Assembly (NCBI GenBank): GCA_049840935.1
Contig: JASGJA010000017.1
Span: 256,606 to 320,605 of the forward strand
Source of the DNA: Mesorhizobium_G sp049840935
GTDB lineage: Bacteria; Pseudomonadota; Alphaproteobacteria; Rhizobiales; Rhizobiaceae
DNA length: 64,000 bases
Reading direction: 5' to 3'
This document shows positions 1 to 7,746 of this stretch, piece after piece. The notes below the pieces were generated by a model. The model searched no databases and was not told the origin of the DNA. It worked only from the letters and a program-made list of their open reading frames with translations. Both the position numbers and the translations under genes were made by a program. How positions within the stretch are numbered: the first letter of the stretch is position 1; each line of letters starts with the position of its first letter.

Positions 1-215
1 TCGCGGATTTTCTGCACCGTATACCCGTCCGTCTCGCCGAACAGGCCGAGCGGTCCGGTAGCAGGCGTCAGGTAGCCGACCTTGATCTTGCCTGCTGTCT
101 GCGCGCGCAGGTATGTCGGCATGCCCACGGTTGACGCCGCGACACCAGCCCCCAGACCGCGTAGCACGGTGCGGCGGCTGATGCCAGACTTCACGAGCTT
201 ATTATAAAAGGCCAT
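1..215 (-). CDS. Branched-chain-type ABC transporter substrate-binding protein, N-terminal part
   Basis: Only the first 71 codons lie in the window; the gene runs off the left edge. The start is the ATG at 215, preceded by a GGAGGA ribosome binding site. The N-terminus carries a twin-arginine signal (SRRTVLRG) and an Ala-rich hydrophobic stretch, then the mature opening KIKVGYLTPATGPLG, which is typical of the periplasmic Leu/Ile/Val-type binding protein family (Peripla_BP_6). It is therefore probably exported folded by Tat and binds a small organic substrate in the periplasm. It lies 67 bases downstream of the short-chain dehydrogenase and resembles the broken binding protein at 1373-2648 (KIKLGYVSPQTGPLA), so the two are paralogues in one catabolic operon. 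The substrate cannot be told; an aromatic compound is plausible from the neighbours. Confidence 0.85.
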   Translation of the reverse strand, partial: MAFYNKLVKSGISRRTVLRGLGAGVAASTVGMPTYLRAQTAGKIKVGYLTPATGPLGLFGETDGYTVQKIR

Positions 216-239
216 CACATTTCCTCCCTTGTGTTGACC

Positions 240-270
240 GACGCCCGGCGTTCCTCCCGCTTCGGGCGTC
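240..270. promoter_or_regulatory. Intercistronic hairpin between dehydrogenase and binding protein
   Basis: A perfect 8-bp inverted repeat, GACGCCCG at 240-247 and CGGGCGTC at 263-270, sits between the dehydrogenase stop and the binding-protein start. There is no T-run, so an mRNA-stabilising or attenuating hairpin inside the operon is more likely than a strong terminator. Confidence 0.45.
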
Positions 271-281
271 TGGATGAATTT

Positions 282-1100
282 TCACGTCATGCGATTGAGC
301 GAGCCGCCGTCGATAACGATCAGCGAGCCGGTGAAATAGGCTCCGGCAGGTGACGCCAGCAGCAGCGCTAGCCCCTTGATGTCTTCCACATCACCGATAC
401 GTCCGATCAGCGATTGGCTTTCGAAGGCCGCACGGTCCGCTTTGTTGCGCAGCCGTCCACCAGCAATGTTGGTGATGAACGGTCCCGGCAAAATCGCATT
501 TACGCGAATGCCGTATGCGCCCAACTCCATCGCCATATGCCGCACGAAATGGTTCACCGCCGCCTTGGCTGGCATGTAACTCGTTCCGACAATGCTTTCG
601 CAAATTTCAGAGGCAATGGACGAGGTAACGATAATTTCGCCGCCACCGTTCGGCTTCATGTGCCGCACTGAATTCTTCACCGTTGTGTAAACCGAGGTCA
701 GGTTGATCTCGATGCCGCGGTCCCACTGTTCGTCGGGAATGTTCTCGATAGCGCCGTCGGGGTTGCGCTCACCTGTCGGTGTGTTGAATCCCGGGCCGGG
801 ATCAATACCGGCGTTTGCAAAGACGGTATCGATACGACCGTGCCGCGCTGCCACCGCATCAAAAGCCGCAGCCATCGCCGAGCGGTCGCCGACATCGACC
901 AACTGTCCCCAGACATCGCCGCCAGCGGCGACCAGATCCGTAACTGTCTTTTCCAACCCAACCGGGTCGAGATCGAAAATTGCGACACGTGCGCCCTGCT
1001 GGGCCATGATCTCCGCATAGGCACGGCCAATTCCGCTTGCGCCGCCGGTGACGATCACCGACTTTCCGCGCACGTCGAACATTGCTTCCAGGCTTGGCAT
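282..1100 (-). CDS. Short-chain dehydrogenase/reductase (SDR family)
   Basis: A 272-residue classical SDR, an NAD(P)-dependent oxidoreductase acting on an alcohol or ketone. The Rossmann motif TGGASGIG is at residues 18-25, NAG at 96-98, the catalytic Ser near 160 and YMPAK (YxxxK) at 175-179; the C-terminal IDGG is typical. An upstream in-frame start at 1127 exists, but the ATG at 1100 is chosen because GGGAGGAA lies directly before it. The gene is transcribed leftward into the partial binding protein. With ring-cleaving dioxygenases upstream on the same strand, it probably oxidises an intermediate of aromatic or alicyclic catabolism; the substrate is not predictable from sequence. Confidence 0.88.
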   Translation of the reverse strand: MPSLEAMFDVRGKSVIVTGGASGIGRAYAEIMAQQGARVAIFDLDPVGLEKTVTDLVAAGGDVWGQLVDVGDRSAMAAAFDAVAARHGRIDTVFANAGIDPGPGFNTPTGERNPDGAIENIPDEQWDRGIEINLTSVYTTVKNSVRHMKPNGGGEIIVTSSIASEICESIVGTSYMPAKAAVNHFVRHMAMELGAYGIRVNAILPGPFITNIAGGRLRNKADRAAFESQSLIGRIGDVEDIKGLALLLASPAGAYFTGSLIVIDGGSLNRMT

Positions 1101-1340
1101 TGCTTCCTCCCTGCCAATGCATTCCAAAGTCCACCCACTGCAGACTGCACGCAGCCGCCTTTAGCCCCGCAACAGGTACGGGTTTGGGATGTTGCTCTTC
1201 GGAAAGGCTCCAGACACCTCCCAGCAGATGGAGCCGATTTAGACGCATAACGCTTCTTGTTCGGCTGTAAGTCAAATGCTGAAAGCACGCCTTTATATAT
1301 CATTCAGGCATAATTACCGTACTGTACCGCCATGGGTTAT

Positions 1341-1366
1341 GCGCGGCAGAACATTGCCTGCCGCGC
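1341..1366 (-). terminator. GC-rich hairpin after binding-protein gene
   Basis: GCGCGGCAG (1341-1349) and CTGCCGCGC (1358-1366) form a perfect 9-bp stem with an 8-base loop, starting 7 bases beyond the stop of the binding-protein pseudogene. On the minus strand it is followed by ATAACCC rather than a U-tract, so it may be a weak terminator or a 3' stabilising stem. Confidence 0.5.
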
Positions 1367-1372
1367 GATATC

Positions 1373-2648
1373 TCAGGAAAGCGCTTCCATCTTGCCGCCG
1401 GTTGGAATTTCCGGCGCAGCGCCATTCTCGACGATGATAAGGTCATAGCCGCCGCCGTCCTTCATGCGCCATTGGCCGCCGGTCAACGGCGTCTTGCATA
1501 CGTTCTTGGCGGCGAAATGGCGGCACGTTCGCGCCGTTCCACGCGATTTTGCCCACAACAGTCGCCAAATCCGTAGCAGCCACCGCCGCCGCAACAGCAT
1601 CGCCGTCTGATGGATCGCTGACGCGGCCCATCACATTGGCCGCAACCTCAAACAGCGAATGCACAAAGCCGATCGGCTGCGTCCATGGACGGCCCGATTT
1701 CGCGGTGAAATCCGCAGCCAGATCGGCAGAGCTTTTGCCTGTCAGGCTGGATGTGAAGGGATGCGAAGGAGTTCACCACACCTCTGACGACAGATTGTGC
1801 CCAGCCTGCCCCAGCGTCTCCACCGATTGCGGGAACAGCAGAGCCTTTGCAACCGTTACCACCTTCGGCTTCAGTCCCTGCTGCCGCAATTGGCTCCAGA
1901 ACGTTCCGAAATCCGGCGGGATCAAAACACCGGTGATGATATCGGTATTTGCTGCCTTGAAGGCGTTGATCTGCGCCGAGAAATCATCGGTCAGATTGTG
2001 GAAGCTTCCCGGATTTGTCAGCGCATAACCCTGCTCCGCCAGACCGGGGCGCAGGCCGTGATCTGGATCGCCCCAGGCGTTTCCATCCGCATCGTTAGGG
2101 AACAGGCCACCAACCGCCTTGTTGGTGGAAAGCTGGTTCCACATCGCGGTGTAGACCTTGATGACGTCTTCCATGCCCCAGAAATAGTGGAATGCATAAT
2201 CGAAGCTCTGCCAGCTCGATGGATCGCCGGGATTGCCCTGCTGTCCAATGAACCAGGGCTGCCACGGCGCGACCGTCGAGATGCACGGCACGCTTTCGCC
2301 CTCGCACACACCGGCTACCGGATTGGTCGTCTCCGGCGTCGAGGCGACGAGCATTAGCCTCACCTCGTCCTTCAGGATCAGCTCCTTTGCCACTTCCGCG
2401 GCGCGGTTCGGGTTGGACTGGCTGTCCTTCACCACGACCTCGAAATTCGCCCCGTGCTCAGAAGCGAGAAATGCCGCAATGTTATAGGCGTCGCTTTCCG
2501 CGAAGCCCGCCAATGGGCCTGTCTGCGGCGAGACATAGCCAAGCTTGATCTTCGCGCCCTGTGCGATGGCCGGCATGGCAAGACCGGGCGCGGCGAGCGC
2601 CAGACCCGTTGCCGCCGATGACTGCATGAATGTCCGTCTTGTAATCAT
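1373..2648 (-). pseudogene. Branched-chain-type ABC substrate-binding protein, broken by a stop and a frameshift as read
   Basis: The gene starts at ATG 2648 after GGAGGAAG and encodes a twin-arginine signal (TRRTFMQ) followed by a Peripla_BP_6-type mature protein (KIKLGYVSPQTGPLA). The frame is interrupted by an in-frame TGA at 1773-1775, where a second Trp (TGG) is expected after SEVW. It then reads on in the same frame (TPSHPFTSSLTG, later VHSLFEVAANVMGRV) until an extra base in the TTT run near 1514-1517. It finishes in the next frame (AAKNVCKTPLTGGQW to KMEALS) at 1373. Reconstructed length is about 424 residues, normal for the family. All parts are conserved, so the lesions are recent or artefactual. 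It is a paralogue of the partial binding protein at the left edge. Confidence 0.85.
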
Positions 2649-2718
2649 GTCTTCCTCCCTGTTCTCCGATCTGCCGGTGGTGCAGCCTCTCCCCGCACGC
2701 CCGAACGTTGCACCCGGC

Positions 2719-3369
2719 CTAACGCGAGGCCGCCATTCCAACTTTCCGCCCACTGGCAAGGTCTGCCAGCACGCTCTGCATCATTTCAATTTCGGCATCT
2801 GAAACCTCATGACCGCGACCGGGAAAAAGGTCGGTGCGAAGCCTCGCTTTGCCTTGCCCAAGTTCCAGCGCCGCTTCCGCAAAAGCCGTTACCGGAATCC
2901 ACGGATCGGCATCCGAACCTGTCAGGTAAACGGGCAGACCGTCGCGGAGGCTGGCCGGTCGCTCGTCTGCAACGACGCCAACGCGGCAGCCAGTAAACGC
3001 GACCAGCCCATCGATCCCGGACCGCCCCGCAAATGCATATTCAAGCGACAGGCAGGCTCCTTGCGAGAAGCCTGCCAGTAGCATCGGCAATTCCGGATGC
3101 GCGGCCCTCGCTTCCGCGATGTCGGCCTCTAGCTGGTCAAGGGCAGAAGTCAGCGCCGAGCGCGTCACCGGCGTCAGAGGATCGACCGCTTTTGCCGCAT
3201 ACCAAGCTCCCTCCACCGCGCGCGGCAGCACGAAAGCCACATCAGGAGCGTTGAGTTGCGCCAGAATGTGAGACTGCATCTCTTCCGGCGATTGACCCCG
3301 TCCATGGACGAGGACGCAGCTTGCCCGCGCCTTCGTCCGCGATCCGAGGTACAGCGCGCCGGATGCCAT
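2719..3369 (-). CDS. Phospholipase/carboxylesterase-family hydrolase (MhqD-like)
   Basis: A 216-residue alpha/beta hydrolase. The oxyanion region is VLVHGRGQSP, the nucleophile elbow is GFSQG (GxSxG), a late Asp lies in TGSDADPW and the His in FPGRGHEVSD, giving a complete triad. Start ATG 3369 overlaps the stop of the upstream ring-cleaving dioxygenase (TGATG), so the two are translationally coupled. In Bacillus the homologous pair MhqO (extradiol dioxygenase) and MhqD (esterase) acts on hydroquinones and quinones. By that analogy this enzyme probably hydrolyses an ester or ring-fission product; this is inference from gene order. Confidence 0.82.
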   Translation of the reverse strand: MASGALYLGSRTKARASCVLVHGRGQSPEEMQSHILAQLNAPDVAFVLPRAVEGAWYAAKAVDPLTPVTRSALTSALDQLEADIAEARAAHPELPMLLAGFSQGACLSLEYAFAGRSGIDGLVAFTGCRVGVVADERPASLRDGLPVYLTGSDADPWIPVTAFAEAALELGQGKARLRTDLFPGRGHEVSDAEIEMMQSVLADLASGRKVGMAASR

Positions 3370-4328
3370 CAGGCAAACTCGGCCTGTTCCAGACCAGCGC
3401 GCAATTCGGCTTCGCGATCCTTGAACCAGGGCGGGAACACCAGCGTCTTGCCGATAGCTCCCGGAGGCTCGTCACGCGCCCAGCCTTCAGGCGTGGTCCA
3501 GGCGAGTTCGAACAACGCACCGCCAGGTGAGCGCACATAGCAGGACTTGAAATAGTTCCTGTCCTTCTGTTCCGAAATGTCGGTAAAGCCGAGCCCTTCG
3601 ATGTGGGCGCGCAGCTTCATCTGATTTTCTTCATCGCCGGTGTTGAGCGCGAGGTGGTGGATGGTGCCGCCCGAAAGCGTCCATGTCCCCTGCGGCGATA
3701 CACGATCCTCGATCACCTCGACGCGCTGGATGACGCCATTGTCGTCCGGCACGCGATAAACCGTACCTTCGTGCGTGTCGGCTTCCTTGGTCAAAGGCAG
3801 AGCAATCGTCATGAAATCGTCCATCGAAGTGCGGTCGAAGCAGGCCACGAGCCCGCCATAGATACCCTTGATGCCATGAGCCTTGCCGATGCCCTGCGCG
3901 GCATTGACAATAGGTTCACGCTTGTCGCTGTCGCTTTCGACCAGTTCATGCGGAATGCCGCTGGGATGCGCGAATGCCACGCGGTCGGCGCCGAAGCGCG
4001 TGATCTTCTCGGCCTTGATGCCTTTGCTGTTCAACCTGTCGACCCAGAAGCTTGCCGCCCCCATCGGAATGGACTGCATGATCGTGCGCGACTGGTTTGT
4101 GCCGCGCCGCCCATAGACCCCCGGCTTACGAAACGGAAACGTGGTGATGATCGTCGAGGCGTCACCGTTGGGCGATCCATAATAGAGGTGATAGACAGGG
4201 ATAACCCCGTCGAACAGTACGGTTCGCTTCACGGAATGCAGACCGAGAGTCTTCGTATAGAAATCGAAGTCCTCCTGCGCTCCGTCGGTAGACATTGTAA
4301 GATGGTGATAGCCGCTAATCTGGCTCAT
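3369..4328 (-). CDS. VOC-family ring-cleaving dioxygenase (MhqO/LinE-like)
   Basis: A 319-residue protein with two vicinal-oxygen-chelate (glyoxalase/extradiol) halves. Metal ligands appear as His in GYHHLTM near residue 8, His in TIHHLALN and Glu in ALFELAWTTPEGW. The family cleaves hydroquinone-type rings using Fe(II) or Mn(II). An in-frame ATG lies 7 codons upstream, but ATG 4328 (MSQISG) is preferred because a GGAGG-type site directly precedes it. It is followed without gap by the esterase gene, and the intradiol dioxygenase lies 21 bases upstream, so all three form one aromatic-degradation operon opposite a LysR regulator. Confidence 0.85.
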   Translation of the reverse strand: MSQISGYHHLTMSTDGAQEDFDFYTKTLGLHSVKRTVLFDGVIPVYHLYYGSPNGDASTIITTFPFRKPGVYGRRGTNQSRTIMQSIPMGAASFWVDRLNSKGIKAEKITRFGADRVAFAHPSGIPHELVESDSDKREPIVNAAQGIGKAHGIKGIYGGLVACFDRTSMDDFMTIALPLTKEADTHEGTVYRVPDDNGVIQRVEVIEDRVSPQGTWTLSGGTIHHLALNTGDEENQMKLRAHIEGLGFTDISEQKDRNYFKSCYVRSPGGALFELAWTTPEGWARDEPPGAIGKTLVFPPWFKDREAELRAGLEQAEFA

Positions 4329-4349
4329 ATTTTCCTCCGTTCGTTCCAA

Positions 4350-5274
4350 TCAGTCTCGCCGCAAAGGGCAGAGCACCAGTTCCTGCTCAAGCGCATAGCC
4401 ATCCACTTTTCCATCAGTAGATTCTGCACGGAACCGGGCCATCAGTTCGGGTTTCACTCCGAATATTGCGTCCCGCCCGATGGCGGGATCCGTCATGTCG
4501 AAAATATGCGTCGTCAGCGTGTGGTAGCCTTCTGCCGAAACACGAAAATGCAAATGCGCAGGTCGCTCAAGGCATAGACCCAACGCCTTCATGAGCCGTC
4601 CCACAGGTCCATCTGAGGGCAGCGAGTAGCCGCGTGGCATGACCGTGCGATACGAGAATGAACCGCGCGCATCGGTGCGGAACTTGCCACGCAGATTGTT
4701 TTCCGGTTGGCGGTCTGGCTCCTGATTCTCGTACTTGCCCTCGCCATTCGCCTGCCAGACCTCGACCAACGCACCGACCAATGGCTCACCGGAAAGGTTG
4801 ATGACGCGGCCCGAAACGCTGAGCGGTTCGCCCTTGCCGTCACGCGATATATTTGCGCCTGCCGGCATCTCCGGCACATCGGCACGATAAAATGGACCGG
4901 CCACAGTGTTAGGAGTTCGCGCCCGCCGGGCGGCGATTGTTCAGATCCTCAACACGCGAAGAAAATCCCAGCACATCCGCCAGCAACACCCATTCCTGTC
5001 GCCGCGAGTTTGCGTAGTGACCAACTTCGGTCAGGAAATTCATCGCATCGTGAAATTCAGACGGCGTAAGCCGGAGTTCGTCGGCGAGACGATTGAGATT
5101 AGCAACCAACGCCCCGACAGCCTCGCTTAGACGCGTGGTTGGGCGCATTGCCAATCGGGCTGCAAAATCCTCCGAGGTCATCTGACCCGGTACGGAATCA
5201 CTGCCCCGCTGCGGCCTGTATTGCTTACCGTCCATCCTCCCAAGAGCCTCCAACTCTTGGTTCTGAAATAGCAC
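4350..5274 (-). pseudogene. Intradiol ring-cleavage dioxygenase, one frameshift as read
   Basis: Two overlapping frames make one enzyme. The upstream part (to 4909) matches the catechol-dioxygenase N-terminal helical domain (LTPSEFHDAMNFLTEVGH, then WVLLADVLGFSSRVEDLNN). The downstream part has the catalytic beta domain, with TVAGPFYRADVP, ligand Tyr in GKYEN, ligand Tyr in PRGYSLPSDGP and ligand His pair in RPAHLHF, so the Fe(III) 2-Tyr/2-His set is complete. The break is one extra base in the TT at 4916-4917 (AA on the coding strand); removing it gives GATPNTVAGPFY. The start is uncertain: GTG at 5274, or an internal ATG (MDGK or MTSEDF). The family cleaves catechol or hydroxyquinol; without the whole active site I cannot choose. 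It is divergent from the LysR gene. Confidence 0.83.
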
Positions 5275-5308
5275 GCGCGTTCGGGGATTAGGTTGAGATA
5301 TTCGGCCA

Positions 5309-5328
5309 ATAGTATAGCACTATGCTAT
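5309..5328. promoter_or_regulatory. LysR-type operator palindrome overlapping the LysR start codon
   Basis: ATAGTATAG at 5309-5317 and CTATGCTAT at 5320-5328 form a 9-bp inverted repeat with one mismatch and the ATAG/CTAT character of LysR-type sites (T-N11-A). It ends inside the ATG of the LysR gene and lies in the short divergent region facing the dioxygenase operon, the usual position for a site that both autorepresses and controls the catabolic promoter. Confidence 0.6.
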
Positions 5329-6304
5329 GAAGCTTAACGAACGCCACTTGATGCAGCTTGCCGCAGTACTTGATGCGGGAGGCGTATCCGAAGGCGCAGC
5401 AATGCTTGGCTTGACACAGCCTGCAGTCAGCCGCTCGCTCGCCATGCTGGAAGCGCGAGTGGGAGAACCGCTGTTCATAAAAGGCCGTCGCCCTTTGCAG
5501 GCAACGCCTTTGGGCATCCAGCTTGCTATACAGGGGCGCAGCATTATTGCCGCTTCGCGCCGCGCATCAGACGCGGTGCAGGGGTTCGTTCGCGGAACCA
5601 AGGGGCTGGTGCGTGTGGGCGGCGTGCCGTTCTTCATGGACGCCATGATCAGCACCATGATCGGCACCTTCCAAAACCACGAGCCGGACGTGACGATTGA
5701 GCAGAGCTATATGAACCTGCCGGAAATAACCGCTGCGCTAGAGGCGAACCAGATCGACCTCGGCATTGTGCCCATCGGTGTCCTGAATCTCGGTCGCGGC
5801 TTCGAGTTCACGGAGATTCTGCCCGGTCGCAATATCGTTGCCTGTCGGCCCGATCATCCTCTGATGCGCAAACGCCCGCTGGAGGCACAGGATTTGACTC
5901 ACTATCCGTGGGTTGGGCCGCTGCCGGGATCGCCTCTGGCTTCCGACCTGCAAATGATCCTGATGTCTATTGGCATGTCCAACCTGCACGTGCGCTATTC
6001 GGGCGGCTCGCTAATGAGCGTCGTAAACGTGCTGGTGGAAACTGAGTCACTAGCCGTCTTGCCATTTTCGGTCGTGTTCGCTCAGAGGCGGGAAAATCGT
6101 ATTGTGGTGCTGCCTTACGAAATCCCACAACCCAACCGCTCGCTCGGCATTCTGCGGCGTGCGAATGGCACGCGCTCGTCTGCAGCCGAACGGTTCGCCG
6201 GGCATATCATCGCCGCCTTTGAAGACCTGAAACACGTAATCCGCCGCCACGAGCGCGCCGTGGTTTGGGGTGCTGCCACGGGCGCTCGGCAGGACGACAG
6301 ATAG
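5327..6304 (+). CDS. LysR-family transcriptional regulator
   Basis: A 325-residue LysR-type regulator. The winged helix-turn-helix is at about residues 12-55 (MLGLTQPAVSRSLAMLE), and a periplasmic-binding-protein-like inducer domain follows from about residue 90. Most of the protein is well preserved and the C-terminus extends to RQDDR at 6304. It is transcribed away from the ring-cleavage operon, and the 20-bp palindrome at its start codon is the likely site of action. It probably senses an aromatic compound or ring-cleavage product and activates the 282-5274 genes; this is inferred from position. No convincing ribosome binding site was found, as expected if the leader overlaps the operator. 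Confidence 0.88.
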   Translation: MKLNERHLMQLAAVLDAGGVSEGAAMLGLTQPAVSRSLAMLEARVGEPLFIKGRRPLQATPLGIQLAIQGRSIIAASRRASDAVQGFVRGTKGLVRVGGVPFFMDAMISTMIGTFQNHEPDVTIEQSYMNLPEITAALEANQIDLGIVPIGVLNLGRGFEFTEILPGRNIVACRPDHPLMRKRPLEAQDLTHYPWVGPLPGSPLASDLQMILMSIGMSNLHVRYSGGSLMSVVNVLVETESLAVLPFSVVFAQRRENRIVVLPYEIPQPNRSLGILRRANGTRSSAAERFAGHIIAAFEDLKHVIRRHERAVVWGAATGARQDDR

Positions 6305-6324
6305 AGCGCGGAGCCTAGGGTCAG

Positions 6325-6442
6325 GACCCCAGATCCGTTCGAGCGCCACCGCGATGCCGTGTCCAACACCTATGCACATGGTGGAAAGGGAATATTTGCC
6401 GCCGATATTCTTCAATTCCAGTGCGGCTCGGAGAACCATCAA
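6325..6442 (-). pseudogene. pcaF: 3' remnant of a beta-ketoadipyl-CoA thiolase gene
   Basis: On the minus strand, from 6442 downwards, the reading is MVLRAALELKNIGGKY followed by STMCIGVGHGIAVALERI. This is the C-terminus of an acetyl-CoA acetyltransferase/PcaF-type thiolase, including the conserved CIGxGxG loop with the second catalytic Cys. No thiolase sequence remains upstream, and the frame runs on past the normal end into the LysR gene. It is a fossil of a longer aromatic (beta-ketoadipate) pathway locus, cut off where the sulfur block begins. Confidence 0.75.
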
Positions 6443-6511
6443 ATTTTTGGCATGCCACTGTCAACGATGTCTACCAGTTTGTGGATATTTCGGCTGGATC
6501 TGCGCTTTTTT

Positions 6512-6539
6512 TTAAATATCTATTAAATCTATCGATTAG
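6512..6539 (+). promoter_or_regulatory. Candidate operator/promoter of the first sulfur operon
   Basis: An AT-rich segment with TTAAATATC at 6512 followed by ATTAAATCTATCGATTAG at 6522-6539, about 140 bases upstream of the oxygenase start. The same two elements (TTAAATATC, then CTAT-A-GATT) recur upstream of the second transporter at 12261-12288, which suggests a shared regulator. The bases 6443-6677 hold no gene that I recognise. Confidence 0.4.
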
Positions 6540-6677
6540 AAAAACATTCTCAAAGGCGATGACGTAACCGAAACTCGGTTTCCTGTTACCCGCCAAATCA
6601 AACGTTCCTTCCTGTGCGAAAAAATCATTCCGTGGAACGCTTGTTTCGTGCCCAGATTTCACGAGGAACGAGCATAC

Positions 6678-7734
6678 ATGTCGGACCACCACCTTACGCC
6701 TTCACTCCCGGTTCTTGATTTCAGCCAGTTCGACGGCCCCAGCGAAACTCGCAGGCAGTTTATCGAGAAACTGCGCAGTGCCATTCGCGATCAGGGGTTC
6801 TTCTATCTCGAAGGTCACGGCATCGCACAGCCGCTGATCGACAGTGTTCTCGACGTATCACGGCGCTTCTTTTCAATCTACCTGACGAACGCAAAAGCTC
6901 GAAATCGAGATGGTCAACTCGCCGCACTTTCGCGGCTACAACCGAATTGGTCAGGAGCTGACACAGGGCAAGCAGGATTGGCGTGAGCAGATTGATATAG
7001 GGTCCGAGGCGCCCGCCCTGCCGCGCACGCCGGATCTTGCGCCGTGGAGCCGGTTGCAGGGGCCTAACCAATGGCCGAGCGCCCTGCCCGAACTGAAACC
7101 TTTGCTGCTGCAATACCAGAGCGAACTGGCCAATGTCGCCACCCGCCTGCTGCGCGCTTTCGCCATCATCCTCGAACAGGACGAAGAGGTGTTTTCGCCG
7201 ATCTATTCGGGCACGCCCAACCAGTTGGTGAAAATCATCCGCTATCCGGGACGTGATGCGACGCAGAGCGATCAAGGCGTCGGCGCGCACAAGGATAGCG
7301 GCTTCCTGACCTTCGTGCTTCAGGAAAAGCAGCGCGGTCTTGAGGTCGAACTCGAAGAAGGGCGCTGGGTCAGCGCGGAGCCGCGCCGCGGATCCTTCGT
7401 CGTTAATGTCGGCGAATTGCTCGAACTCGCCACCGACGGCTATCTGAAAGCAACCGTGCATCGGGTGGTCACTCCACCGGCGGGTGTGGACAGGCTTTCG
7501 GTTGCCTTTTTCCTGGGTGCGCCATTCGGCAACGACATACCCGTTCTCGAATTGCCCTCGCACCTCAAGGAGGAAGCGAGGGGTGTCACCCGTGACCCAT
7601 CCAACCCGCTGTTCCGCAATTCCGGTCTCAATGCGTTGAAGAGCCGCCTGCGCTCGCATCCAGACGTTGCCCAACGCCATCATGCCGACCTGCTCGACGA
7701 GCGGTCGCCGCTCAATTCGCAAGCTGCCGCCTGA
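6678..7734 (+). pseudogene. Isopenicillin N synthase-family 2OG-Fe(II) oxygenase, frame broken as read
   Basis: Start ATG 6678 (MSDHHLTPSLPVLDF). The protein is a close paralogue of the intact oxygenase at 15802-16827. The N-terminal DIOX_N half reads through QGFFYLEGHGI and SRRFFS. Between about 6880 and 6905 the frame changes twice: a short stretch reads LPDERK in a third frame before LEIEMVNSPHFRGYNRIG, so at least two small indels are present, net +1. The catalytic half follows, with Fe ligands H-x-D in GVGAHKDSGFLT and His in KATVHRVVTPP, and the Arg of the co-substrate site in DRLSVAFF replaced by the family-variable form. The family oxidises small organic substrates using O2 and usually 2-oxoglutarate. 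It opens an operon with a sulfhydrylase and a sulfonate-type transporter, so an organosulfur substrate is likely. Confidence 0.82.
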
Positions 7735-7746
7735 GGAGTACGCATC

